Source: Bacteroidota bacterium (GTDB taxonomy: Bacteria > Bacteroidota > Bacteroidia > JAFLBG01). Taken from it: a stretch of 64,000 nucleotides of DNA. Of the stretch, positions 18,501 through 25,353 are shown piece by piece. The stretch covers positions 1-64,000 of the forward strand of contig JAFLBG010000003.1 of NCBI GenBank assembly GCA_017303975.1, read 5' to 3'. Positions within the stretch are counted from its first letter, which is position 1. Each line of letters opens with the position of its first letter. The translations under genes were made by a program, and so were the position numbers. The notes beneath the pieces were generated by a model. It was not told the origin of the DNA and made no database searches. It saw nothing but the letters and a program-made list of their open reading frames with translations.

Positions 18501-19966
18501 CCTTGAACAATGATTTATCTGTAAGCGGAAACCTTACTATATCCGGAACTGCAGTTTTATCTACTGGCGTAAATAGAAATATTACGGTGGGGGGCAATTG
18601 GACCGTTTCATCTTCCGCAGCAGATCCTTTTGTTCAGAACAGTGGTTTAGTAACCTTTAATGGGGCAGGTACGCAGGTAATTACAGCAGGGACATCCGTT
18701 ACCGAAGAAACATTTTATCAATTTACTCGATCTAACGGAGGTACTACGCAACTTGCTGCAGGAGATAATATGGTTGTAACTAATCAGTTAAATATGACAA
18801 GTGGGAATTTCGATTTGAATGGTCAAACACTGACATTAGGTAGTGGTGCAGGCGCTTCCTTGTCTCGTACTTCCGGAATTTGTTACGGAGGAACATTTTC
18901 AAGGTGGTTACCAACGGGAGCAATCACAAGCACTTCGGGTAGTTTCTATGGTTTATTTCCGGTAGGAACTTCTACAGAATATCGTCCGGTTGAAGTTAGC
19001 AACACAAACGTTTCTGCTGCCGGATTATTAAATGTTCGTCATTATGATGCCGTAACGGTAACAGATGTAAGTTATGTAGATGCTTCCGATGGAGCTACTA
19101 TCGAGCGTATTCATAATATGAATAACGTGATATCTGTTCCTGGTGCTTTGGCAAAAAATGGAGACCCTTCCTCAGGTCTCTCATTGCTTGCCGGAACTTT
19201 TGATGTAGCTATGACGTTTACCGGTTTAAGTAATTGGGGAACAAGCTCGTTAAGTCATATACGTCCTTCTTTGGCAGGTTCTGCAGCGCCTGGCACTTAT
19301 TCTGTTAGTACAGGTTCTGTAACAAGCCCTAAAGTATATAAGTACCAAATTTCCTCTGCAGAGCTTGTGGGTACTTGGCATCCGGGCACAACAGATAAAG
19401 ACCAAACCCCATTGCCTATTGAATTGCTTGAGTTTAGTGCAAAATTAAATGAGCATAAAACGGTAGATGTTTCATGGACTACCGTTACAGAAATAAATAA
19501 CGAATATTTTACGGTTGAAAAATCTGCTGATGGAATTGATTTTGAAGCAGTACAGCAAATTGACGGTGCAGGCAACTCCAGTGAGGTTATATCCTACCAA
19601 ATAGTTGATGAGAACCCATTTAAGGGTATTTCTTATTATAGATTAAAGCAAACAAACTTTGATGGTTCTTATACTTATTCTAAGCCAGTTTCAATCAATA
19701 ATGCAATTAGTGGTGTTGTTTCTATTTATCCTAATCCATCTTTAGATGGTAGCATTACTATAAAAGTATCAGAAAATACAGCGATAGATAAATTAGTAAT
19801 TACTGATATTAGTGGTAAGATTGTTTTTCAAAATAATTCGATTACTTCTGAACAAACTTCCAGTATTTCGAATAGTATTGAGGTGTCCGGATTGGCAGTA
19901 GGAGTTTATCTTGTTTCTGTTGAGCAGCAAGGAAAAGTAATCATTGAAAAGCTAATTGTTAAGTAA
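12524..19966 (+). CDS. giant repetitive T9SS-secreted surface protein
   Basis: A 2480-residue secreted protein. A signal peptide (FKFYISLFSFFLVW, cleaved near residue 26) leads into about 2250 residues rich in Gly, Thr, Ser, Asn and Val with short beta-strand periodicity, like the parallel beta-helix of filamentous adhesins. Large internal repeats of about 340-360 residues are marked by (T/S)MEVGDDW (codons near 14351, 15422 and 16445) and by NCGALTMDGTS (14729 and 15806, a period of 1077 bp). Near the end is a domain with VDVSWTTVTEINNEYFTVEKS and SYYRLKQTNFDG (about 2290-2390), often seen before sorting signals, then a type A T9SS sorting domain (about 2399-2480, VSIYPNPSLDGS). Cysteines are few. 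A surface adhesin or matrix role is inferred; no catalytic motif is visible. Confidence 0.85.
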   Translation: MVNKIFKFYISLFSFFLVWMNSYSANYYSVIAATDPNATASWTQNSDGTAGVQPPNFTTAGDVFIVRNGSTMTTSATWAVTGSVEVSFGGSLTYGHDSSVGGYIKNEGTLNTTSANTDLVVTGNIIYNGGTTAFGNNNNTISTAAGTFSVSGTCSITGDNNTRSLSASLMEVTSGASITFNGQSYTFTSTNINGTVNFASTTGTKSLGALSISSTGSFVSINETFAVTTVNLTGADFNTLGGNTPTINASGDVTIGAGTTSIGRSTWNVTGNFNVNGTATFSSGTGTKTIGGNANIAAGGNWNCTASPSFRIRGNLDIDGTFTSGNGIYYFDGGGAQQILGDQASATIAYISVDGGTTLTNNLTTLNISTSLQTSAGAGTFVVAAGTTINYSGAGTGTSLDVTTLDTDQANCTFNYARGNTQTVKSTTYHNLIFSGGAFVKTLGGAITVNNNLWIQTGTLDMSTFDIAGNAVGTFTMAASTALRVGNTGSAVAVAFPSGFTAGNISLNASSTVTYQANTAQTVSSVPTYGNLTLSTSGNKTLGGATTNVGGTLTVSLGPTLVIGANTLNVTGGNCVNTGEITISTGHLDIADSYDYTSTGNLTFSGAGTMEVGDDWTNTGTFTPNVSTVTFNGTQATQQVASETMSFYNLVLNNSTSTNDFTVVDGSTVSITNNLTITSGEFIFDSTDDLAVTNATTINTGGTLRVSGTITYDLGATTQINGAGQIEGSNNNPIVNCGALTMDGTSAVGGNNGSRTHDINCTSLTVASTATGAQIEDCDFTVTGGGTATINGVLDFTDNTGTKSFTGDVIINDTDGSWSSSGNESISIAGNLTIDDSFSSGTGTYTFSGATKNITTTAGVASATFSGPVVFSGTYTNAIATLNFAGTITTNGGGSITINATTVNCASTITNNGDIVITSGTWNANGGNLTNDGTITIATGLLDIADGYDYNGTAGLGTLTFTGAGTMEVGDDWNNTGTFNANVSTVTFNGNQASQIVAAEAQAFYNLVLNNTTNTNDFTFPDGLTTSVSNNLTVTSGDIILNTADVLTVSGATTFATNGHLYLDNTAGTIANLGTATTMNGASFIHGTGSNGVINCGALTMDGTSYTTSDNANRAYDINCTSLTIPSTATGVIIADCDFSVTGGGTATINGIIDFSDNSGTKTFSGDVIINDTDGSWSSSGNESFSIGGSLQVDDSFSSGTGTYTFTGATKNITTTAGVASVTFGGAVVFSGTYTNSIATLNFSSTLTVDAGGSLALAATTANVNGGNVSNDGTITISTGVLDIADGYDYTSVVAGNGTLTFSGAGSMEVGDDWLNTGTFTAAQSTVTFNGNQASQTVSSEAQAFYNLVLNNTTSTNNFVFTNAVTVTVNNNFTLTSGEMLFDGTETFDVPAAAGNSIIQTGGYINVNANDVTINFLGTGGLAMQGAARIGDTGNNTGDVFCKFLSVAAGATARIGDVDFTCNNDATIDGSLEWDDATGTKTITGNLLVNGTGTWNNSSNEGFTIGGNVTNDGGTWSGGTTAGAYVMTGTAKTINSTGGSLHMYSLQVNVSVQNNVNSFTIYNDLTGVGTITNAASKTLYIGGDATITGLTANTANNIVRYNGSAAQSVKGTTYVNLIIENSTTTSVLTAAANITCNGYLNVTGGILRIGSGIAVSVNTAEDVTISTGGTIDFATDATGTFTCGDLILNGGTMGGNQNSVVSCQTITSNAAVNSTIGRCTMNNAGATTVNGPLNWSNANGVKTLSGDVTIGATGSWTNTGNTAVSIAGTFSLVPAQSNFDMGTGNLTFTGAAKGFYADLGSLIFTDDLVISGSYTNYTNTLTVGRDVSGGGSLANDAGNLIQIGRNMTMANFDATSLGENTVEFNGTQNQTINVATQFRTLKITNTGIAGANTVSFSVDMSVATLLDIQSGVMYVSGAGTNLIGAGAVTMAAGSELQFYTGTAVVPEMTGVFTLAAGSKITFNRNNVQTIEGTPGSNNASYADVEFANAATKTLNNDLSVSGNLTISGTAVLSTGVNRNITVGGNWTVSSSAADPFVQNSGLVTFNGAGTQVITAGTSVTEETFYQFTRSNGGTTQLAAGDNMVVTNQLNMTSGNFDLNGQTLTLGSGAGASLSRTSGICYGGTFSRWLPTGAITSTSGSFYGLFPVGTSTEYRPVEVSNTNVSAAGLLNVRHYDAVTVTDVSYVDASDGATIERIHNMNNVISVPGALAKNGDPSSGLSLLAGTFDVAMTFTGLSNWGTSSLSHIRPSLAGSAAPGTYSVSTGSVTSPKVYKYQISSAELVGTWHPGTTDKDQTPLPIELLEFSAKLNEHKTVDVSWTTVTEINNEYFTVEKSADGIDFEAVQQIDGAGNSSEVISYQIVDENPFKGISYYRLKQTNFDGSYTYSKPVSINNAISGVVSIYPNPSLDGSITIKVSENTAIDKLVITDISGKIVFQNNSITSEQTSSISNSIEVSGLAVGVYLVSVEQQGKVIIEKLIVK
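14351..17050 (+). repeat. about 1-kb internal coding repeats
   Basis: Three long units within the giant protein begin at comparable points near 14351, 15422 and 16445 (spacings 1071 and 1023 bp). The first two share blocks such as INDTDGSWSSSGNES and GATKNITTTAGVAS; the third is more divergent. Third codon positions have drifted, so the duplications are not recent. Confidence 0.8.
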
Positions 19967-19977
19967 AATTTCTAGCA

Positions 19978-20001
19978 ATTAGATTATCATTTTAATCTAA
20001 T
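19978..20001. other. hairpin four bases before the MmcQ/YjbR start codon
   Basis: ATTAGATTA (19978-19986) and TAATCTAAT (19993-20001) form a perfect 9-bp AT-rich stem with a 6-nt loop. No T run follows, so it is a poor terminator. It overlaps the expected ribosome-contact region of the next gene and could damp its translation or protect the 3' end of the upstream message. Confidence 0.4.
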
Positions 20002-20005
20002 CCTA

Positions 20006-20356
20006 ATGCATATCGAAGAGCTCCGTGATTATTGCCTTTCTAAACGTGGAGTAGAAGAAACTCTTCCCTTTGGTCCGGATGTGCTAGTGTTTAAGGTGCG
20101 AGGCAAAGTTTTTTTACTTTGTCCTATTGATAACAGTTCGCTTCAGTTCAATGTGAAATGCGATCCTCAAAAAGCAATTGATTTAAGAGACCAATATTCT
20201 TCTGTGTTACCTGGTTATCATATGAGTAAAAAGCATTGGAATACAGTTTTGGTAAATGGCGAAGTGGCAGACAATCTCTTGAGAGAATGGATAGACGATT
20301 CTTATAACCTGGTAGTAGAATCGCTACCTAAAAAAATTAGAATTACTTTGCTGTAA
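20006..20356 (+). CDS. MmcQ/YjbR family protein
   Basis: A 116-residue protein of the MmcQ/YjbR family (CyaY-like fold, proposed DNA-binding). The family pattern is clear: an N-terminal helix with LRDYCLSKRGVEETLPFG, the KVRGKVFLL strand, KCDPQKAIDLRDQY, the PGYHMSKKHWNTVLV motif and a C-terminal helix with DDSYNLVVESLPKK. Molecular function is not established for the family. It lies 40 bp after the giant surface protein and 19 bp before a membrane-protein gene, probably co-transcribed with the latter. Confidence 0.85.
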   Translation: MHIEELRDYCLSKRGVEETLPFGPDVLVFKVRGKVFLLCPIDNSSLQFNVKCDPQKAIDLRDQYSSVLPGYHMSKKHWNTVLVNGEVADNLLREWIDDSYNLVVESLPKKIRITLL

Positions 20357-20374
20357 AAGAATGTAAATTGTGGC

Positions 20375-21067
20375 ATGCAAAGGGTGTATAAAATTTTAAG
20401 GATAGTTTACTGGCTTCTTATAATTGTATTTTCAATTCTTATTATTTATAATTCCTTTCCCTATTATTTTTTCGATTCTTCACTTTTAAAAGAATATGCT
20501 ATTCAAGGCAAGTATGTTTTCTTGCTCGAAAAAAGTGATTTGCTCGACTCGTTTTTGTGGAGAGCTTCATTTTATGTGCATATAACCGGAGCCATGATTT
20601 GTATTATATCGGGTATTCCACAATTTTTTCGTTCTATATTACGCAAGTATAAATCTGTGCATAATGGATTGGGCAAAATTTATATTGCCTCAGTTTTAAA
20701 TATATCTTGTCCGGCAGGATTTTATTTGTCTTTTTTTACAAAGGGAGGAGCTTTGGGTGTTATTCCTTTTATGTCGATTGCCATTTTGTGGTTTACAACT
20801 ACGTTTGTCGCCTATAAGTACATTCGTGCTAAAAACTATTATTTGCACAGTTTGTGGATGGTTAGGTCATTTGCAATTACACTTTCTGCCGTTACCTTTC
20901 GAATTTTTCAGATTCTATTGTATTATGGTACGGAAATTGCTCCAATAGATAATTATATTGCGTCTCTCTGGTTGAGCTTGTTTGCAAATGTTGTTTTTGG
21001 TGAAATAGCTGTACTTTACTACAAAAAATATATTTTTAAAAGAACAAGTAGTTTTACTTTACGTTAA
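20375..21067 (+). CDS. DUF2306-like multi-pass membrane protein
   Basis: A 230-residue inner-membrane protein with about six to seven hydrophobic segments, the first near residues 8-28. It has the family's conserved features: YVHITGAMICIISGIPQF after the first loop, a small basic motif with HNGLGKIY, and a later histidine in YLHSLWMVRSFAITLSAVTF. These His/Arg residues next to helices look like possible haem or quinone sites, but no function is established. It is followed 10 bp later by a small secreted-protein gene. Confidence 0.72.
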   Translation: MQRVYKILRIVYWLLIIVFSILIIYNSFPYYFFDSSLLKEYAIQGKYVFLLEKSDLLDSFLWRASFYVHITGAMICIISGIPQFFRSILRKYKSVHNGLGKIYIASVLNISCPAGFYLSFFTKGGALGVIPFMSIAILWFTTTFVAYKYIRAKNYYLHSLWMVRSFAITLSAVTFRIFQILLYYGTEIAPIDNYIASLWLSLFANVVFGEIAVLYYKKYIFKRTSSFTLR

Positions 21068-21077
21068 TTAATTAACT

Positions 21078-21482
21078 ATGAACGAGCTGAAAATGTTTTT
21101 TGTTGCTTTGTTCTTACTCTATAATTTTAGTGTGAGCTCACAAGAAGTTGTTGTAAATATTCCACCGAAAGTTTCAACTGCTATAGAAGATAAACTACTT
21201 GTTAAGATAAAAGCAATGCATGACCCCGCAAACGCAGCCATGTTTTCAAGGGCATTTGTTGGTTCTGTTTGGAAGTATGAACTTGTAAAAAAGCCTGCCG
21301 GAAGAGATTTATTTTATTTATTTGTTTTGAGAGAATACAGAGGTTCATTTGTAATAGACCAATACAAGGTAAAAGTTTTCGAAAAGGATAATGTGGTGTT
21401 GGTAGAAGATTGGGTTAGCAACAAGTTTGTTTCTGTGGATGATTGGTTGAGGCTTTATTCAGACGTAAAGAATAAAAAATGA
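21078..21482 (+). CDS. small secreted protein of unknown function
   Basis: A 134-residue protein with a signal peptide (MFFVALFLLYNFSVSSQ, likely cleaved near residue 21). The mature part is mixed alpha/beta with a short basic region (ELVKKPAGRDLFYLFVLREY) and an acidic, aromatic end. It has no cysteines, lipobox or recognised domain. The gene stops one base before the convergent trmB stop and probably belongs with the two genes upstream. I do not recognise the family. Confidence 0.68.
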   Translation: MNELKMFFVALFLLYNFSVSSQEVVVNIPPKVSTAIEDKLLVKIKAMHDPANAAMFSRAFVGSVWKYELVKKPAGRDLFYLFVLREYRGSFVIDQYKVKVFEKDNVVLVEDWVSNKFVSVDDWLRLYSDVKNKK

Positions 21483-21483
21483 C

Positions 21484-22155
21484 TTATGATATTTTAAACT
21501 GAATATATTTAATGGGAACACCTTTTTTTAAATAAATGCTTTCGTAAAACGTTTGAATTCCCTTTGCCTCATCAAATATAGGAAGTGTCTCGTTGTAAAG
21601 ATTTGCAGTTGAAAGAACCGTAGAATAACCTTCTTGTTTTATTATTTCTAATGCATATAAATATAATCCTTCGCTGTCAGTTTTTAAATGAATAAGACCA
21701 CCCGGTACTATTAGCTTTTTGTATCTGTTGGTAAACATTGTGGATACAAGTCTTTTACGTTCTCTAGTTTTTTGTGGTTGTGGGTCGGGGAATGTTATCC
21801 AAATTTCAGAAACTTCATTGGCAGCGAAACAACTTTCAATAAAATCGATGCGAGTTCTTAGAAAGGCTACATTTTTTATATTGTTTTCTAAAGATTCTTT
21901 TGCTCCTTTCCATATCCTATTTCCTTTAATATCAACGCCAATAAAATTTTTCGATACATATTTTTTTCCTAACCCAACTGTGTATTCTCCTTTCCCACAT
22001 CCCAATTCAAGCACAATAGGGTTGTTGTTATTGAAATAATTTTCATTCCATTTGCCCTTCATAACAGATCCTTTTAGTGATTGTTCAAAGGAATGGTAAA
22101 AGCAGTTAGGGAATTGTTTTACTTCTTCAAATCGTTCTATTTTGCTTGTTGCCAT
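21484..22155 (-). CDS. trmB: tRNA (guanine-46-N7)-methyltransferase
   Basis: This SAM-dependent enzyme methylates G46 in the tRNA variable loop. The 223-residue Rossmann methyltransferase shows the SAM motif LELGCGKGEYTVGLG, the ribose-binding NFIGVDIKGNRIWKGA and the TrmB signature FPDPQPQKTRERKR followed by KTDSEGLYLYAL. Length fits the family. It is divergent from a glycosyltransferase gene across a 38-bp gap and convergent, with a 1-bp gap, with the small secreted-protein gene. Confidence 0.94.
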   Translation of the reverse strand: MATSKIERFEEVKQFPNCFYHSFEQSLKGSVMKGKWNENYFNNNNPIVLELGCGKGEYTVGLGKKYVSKNFIGVDIKGNRIWKGAKESLENNIKNVAFLRTRIDFIESCFAANEVSEIWITFPDPQPQKTRERKRLVSTMFTNRYKKLIVPGGLIHLKTDSEGLYLYALEIIKQEGYSTVLSTANLYNETLPIFDEAKGIQTFYESIYLKKGVPIKYIQFKIS

Positions 22156-22193
22156 TTTCTTTTAAACCGAGAATAAAATCTTACTTTTAATAA

Positions 22194-23204
22194 ATGCTCA
22201 GCGAATTTACAAAAAAAACAATTTTAATTTGTCCTTTAAATTGGGGGCTTGGGCATGCTACACGTTGTATTCCAATAATTAAAGAGCTGGAGGTGTCAAA
22301 TCGCATAATAATTGCGTCTGATGGTATTGCTTTGGATTTGCTTAAGGCGGAATTTCCGCATTTGACTTTTATGGAGTTGCCTGCATACAATGTTAAGTAT
22401 TATAACATAGGCATGTTGTTGTCTGTTTTTATGCAGCTACCTAAAATATTTTTAGCAATTTTTCGAGAACATATTGCCGTAAAAAAAATTAGAAAAAAGT
22501 ATTCTGTTGATGTTATTATTTCGGATAATAGATATGGATTGTGGGATAAAAGTGTAAGAACAATTTTTATTACACATCAAATTTATATTAGAATGCCCTT
22601 TTTTAAAAGTATAGTGAATTTTGGTAATAGATATTTTATTGGAAAATTTAATGAGTGTTGGATTCCGGATTATGTAGATTCTTTGGTTTCATTGTCAGGG
22701 GATTTATCACATGGAAAAAATTTGCCAACTAATTGTAAATACATAAATCCACTTTCTAGATTTTCTAAGAAAGGTGAAGTGGTAGAATGCAAGTACGATA
22801 TTGCAGTGGTATTAAGTGGTCCGGAACCACAAAGAACAAATCTAGAAAAAGAAATAGCGAAGGAATTGTATACTAGAAAAGAACGTGTACTTGTGGTAAG
22901 AGGAACAACCAATGCAAGCACTATCGGAAAATGGAATGCCAATACAACAGTTAAATATTTGGTAACAGGCAATGAGCTAGAAACCATTTTAAGTCAATCA
23001 AAAGTTGTGGTAGCTAGGTCGGGTTATTCTACTATAATGGATTTACATGTATTACATAAAAAAGCGCTATTGATTCCGACTCCCGGACAAACTGAGCAAG
23101 AATACTTGGCTGAGTTTCATAAAGAAAGCGATTTGTTTGTTTTTCAAAAGCAGAATGAAATTGATTTTGAGCAAGTGCTTAACCAACCGCCTTTTTCAGG
23201 GTAA
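22194..23204 (+). CDS. MurG-like glycosyltransferase
   Basis: A 336-residue GT-B fold glycosyltransferase-like protein. The N-terminal nucleotide-fold start contains PLNWGLGHATRCIPIIKEL, matching the glycine-rich G-x-G-H motif of MurG-type enzymes. The C-terminal half has SGPEPQRTNLE and VARSGYSTIMDL, positions that contact UDP-sugar in relatives. Residues 75-110 contain a hydrophobic segment that could touch the membrane. Donor and acceptor are unknown; MurG itself is unlikely because of poor overall similarity and no cell-wall gene context. Its 3' end overlaps the convergent phoR-like gene by 26 bp. Confidence 0.77.
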   Translation: MLSEFTKKTILICPLNWGLGHATRCIPIIKELEVSNRIIIASDGIALDLLKAEFPHLTFMELPAYNVKYYNIGMLLSVFMQLPKIFLAIFREHIAVKKIRKKYSVDVIISDNRYGLWDKSVRTIFITHQIYIRMPFFKSIVNFGNRYFIGKFNECWIPDYVDSLVSLSGDLSHGKNLPTNCKYINPLSRFSKKGEVVECKYDIAVVLSGPEPQRTNLEKEIAKELYTRKERVLVVRGTTNASTIGKWNANTTVKYLVTGNELETILSQSKVVVARSGYSTIMDLHVLHKKALLIPTPGQTEQEYLAEFHKESDLFVFQKQNEIDFEQVLNQPPFSG

Positions 23205-24225
23205 ACGAAAAAATAGAGCCAGCGCCTTCGGTACTCATTACTTCAATATGTTGGTTGTGCGCTTCAATAATGTGTTTTACAATAGCCAAGCCTAATCCTG
23301 TGCCACCTTGATCTCTAGATCTGCTTTTGTCTATTCGGTAAAAACGTTCGAATACTCGTGGCAAATGCTCTTTGCTCATTCCAATTCCATTGTCTGAAAT
23401 TTGAACAAGTATGTTGGTTCCTGTATCGCTAAATTTGATTTTTGTTTCTCCGCCTTCTTTTCCATAGTTAATAGAGTTTACAATGAGATTGGTAAACACT
23501 TGTCTAATTCGAAATTTGTCGGCAAATACAAAAACAGATTTTTCTGATTTGTCTTTTAGTGAGAGTTGTATTTTTTTGTTTTTGGCTTTTATTTCTTGAG
23601 CCTCAAAAACATCTTTTATAAGTGGAATTAAATCAAATTTTTCATACTCAAGTACCAGTTGCCCTGTTTCTAGTTGTGATATAGCTTCTAAATCGGCAAT
23701 TGTGCTAATCATTCTATCTACGCTTTTTTCTGCACGTTGCAAAAAATTAACGTTTATTGATGGGTCGTTGATGCCACCATCTAGCAGGGTTGAAATATAT
23801 CCTTGAATATTAAAGATGGGCGTTTTTAGTTCGTGAGAAACATTGCCAATATATTCTTTTCTGTGTAGCTCTAGTTTTTTAGTTTTTTCTAAATCATTTT
23901 TTCTATTTGCAATCCAACTACTAACAGCCAGCTCTAGTATAGCAAGTGAATTGTTGTTTTTGTGAGAAAGTAATCGTTTGTCTATGGCATCATTAGTATA
24001 TAAATCGTCAATTATGGAGTTTATTTTTTTGTAAAAAAAATGCCTGTGAATGATTAGAACAGTATAGTAAGAAACCGCTCCAAAAATAAGCAGTGCTGAA
24101 ATAATAGCAATAGTAGAAATAGGAAAATAATTGGTAATACGAACACCAATGAGTAGTGCGAGTAGAAACAAATCTAATAGCAATGCAATAACAAGAGAGC
24201 TGGTTCTAGCAGAAGTAAGTTTCAT
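23179..24225 (-). CDS. PhoR-like membrane sensor histidine kinase
   Basis: A 348-residue kinase that should phosphorylate the response regulator encoded 25 bp upstream. Two membrane segments (about 10-28 and 34-58) with almost no periplasmic loop lead to a linker and the dimerisation domain with the phospho-accepting His in NVSHELKTP. The N box (NLIVNSINYG), G1 (DNGIGM), F box (FERFYR) and G2 (GGTGLGLAIVKHI) are intact. The missing periplasmic domain suggests sensing within or through the membrane, as in PhoR, which responds via the Pst/PhoU complex. No pst or phoU gene is in the window, so the phosphate role is inference. Confidence 0.88.
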   Translation of the reverse strand: MKLTSARTSSLVIALLLDLFLLALLIGVRITNYFPISTIAIISALLIFGAVSYYTVLIIHRHFFYKKINSIIDDLYTNDAIDKRLLSHKNNNSLAILELAVSSWIANRKNDLEKTKKLELHRKEYIGNVSHELKTPIFNIQGYISTLLDGGINDPSINVNFLQRAEKSVDRMISTIADLEAISQLETGQLVLEYEKFDLIPLIKDVFEAQEIKAKNKKIQLSLKDKSEKSVFVFADKFRIRQVFTNLIVNSINYGKEGGETKIKFSDTGTNILVQISDNGIGMSKEHLPRVFERFYRIDKSRSRDQGGTGLGLAIVKHIIEAHNQHIEVMSTEGAGSIFSFTLKKAVG

Positions 24226-24250
24226 TGAAAATTAAGATAGGTAAAATGTG

Positions 24251-24952
24251 CTAAGATTCAAATTTGTAACCAACTCCTTTCACTGTTTTTATACAGTCTT
24301 CACCTATTTTTTCTCTTAGTTTGCGTATGTGCACATCAATTGTTCTGTCGCCTACAACAACTTCTCCGCCCCATACTGTATCAAGAATTACTTCTCTAGT
24401 AAATACTTTTCCGGGTTTTGAAGTTAGTAATGCAAGTAGCTCAAATTCTTTTTTTGGTAGGGTAATCTCTACACCATCCTTAATAATAACGTAGCGCTCT
24501 CTGTCAATTACAAGTCCATCTAAATCAACATTTTTTATTTCGTCAATTTGTTTTTCGCTCGTGCTATAGCGTCTTAACAGTGCTTTAATGCGACTCACTA
24601 AAACCCTAGGTTTAATGGGCTTATTTATATAATCATCTGCGCCCACTTCAAAGCCTGCAATTTGCGAATAATCTTCGCTACGTGCAGTCAAGAATGCAAT
24701 AAGTGTATTTTTTAACGAGTCGATTTGCCTAAGTTCTCTGCACGTTTCCATACCATCCATATCCGGCATCATTACATCTAATATAATTAAATGGGGATTT
24801 GTTTTTTTTGCTATTGATACAGCCTCTCTGCCGTTTCCGGCAGAAAATACTTCATACCCTTCCTTCTTCAAATTGTATGTCAGAAATTCTAAAATATCCG
24901 GCTCATCATCTACCAGCAGTATTTTGTATATGGGGTTATGCTCGCTACTCAT
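24251..24952 (-). CDS. OmpR/PhoB-type response regulator
   Basis: A 233-residue two-component regulator with a receiver domain (YKILLVDDEPDILEFL, phospho-acceptor Asp in LIILDVMMPDMDG, Thr in IAFLTARSE, Lys in INKPIKP) and a winged-helix DNA-binding domain ending VGDRTIDVHIRKLREK. The domain order and the start of the wing match PhoB-like proteins. I chose the ATG at 24952. An in-frame ATG 15 codons upstream (24997) overlaps the predicted -7 element, so it would lie upstream of the transcript start. The histidine kinase gene follows after 25 bp. Confidence 0.88.
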   Translation of the reverse strand: MSSEHNPIYKILLVDDEPDILEFLTYNLKKEGYEVFSAGNGREAVSIAKKTNPHLIILDVMMPDMDGMETCRELRQIDSLKNTLIAFLTARSEDYSQIAGFEVGADDYINKPIKPRVLVSRIKALLRRYSTSEKQIDEIKNVDLDGLVIDRERYVIIKDGVEITLPKKEFELLALLTSKPGKVFTREVILDTVWGGEVVVGDRTIDVHIRKLREKIGEDCIKTVKGVGYKFES

Positions 24953-25353
24953 ACGCTTTTTATTTACCTCTAATTTAAGGTATTTAACCGTGCTCAAAAT
25001 TATTAAACTGTTAACAATGGGTTAAAATAGTATGAAGTGTTGTGTTTGCATTTGTATTCAAGGTTTTTCTTCCTTAATTAATTGTTTTGTCCTTGGGTTG
25101 TGTTGTATTAATACGTCCATTTGAGCTTTTAATTTGTAGCTTCTCTTACTTTACTAGTTTCTTGAGTGTTTTTTTATGTTCTGTTCGTTTATATTCTGTT
25201 TTCGATTATTGTTATTTACCTATATTCTTTTGTCATTTGCAAAGAGGAAAATAGCATAACAATTGTGCCCCAAATCCCTAAAATGATTAGTTAAATGATG
25301 CAATCATTAAGTTGAAAAGCTTTCAATAGAGAATTTTATAGTGTGTCAATTTA
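24953..25353. other. non-coding gap of about 400 bp with promoter signals
   Basis: No plausible gene is seen. The right part has two inverted repeats: AATGATT/AATCATT (25282-25308) and TTGAAA-AGC-TTTCAA (25312-25326). The middle (about 25060-25250) is T-rich on the plus strand. The left end carries the response-regulator promoter. A small RNA in the middle cannot be excluded. Confidence 0.6.
24995..25026 (-). promoter_or_regulatory. response-regulator promoter with 11-bp-spaced TTAAC repeats
   Basis: On the minus strand TAATTTTG (25002-24995) matches TAnnTTTG. Just upstream, GGTTAAA (25020-25026) and TGTTAAC (25009-25015) repeat at an 11-bp interval, with another TTAA at 25003-25006. Direct repeats at 11-bp spacing suit tandem binding by a PhoB-type dimer, suggesting autoregulation. 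AT-rich sequence makes chance matches possible. Confidence 0.38.

Noticed and set aside
22194-23204. Assigning the glycosyltransferase as MurG
   Set aside because: Only the glycine-rich N-terminal motif and general fold agree; there is no cell-wall gene context and the sequence is otherwise different.
25060-25250. Small-RNA or riboswitch candidate in the T-rich gap near the response regulator
   Set aside because: No conserved fold, terminator or promoter pair on the plus strand was found; recorded only as a gap.
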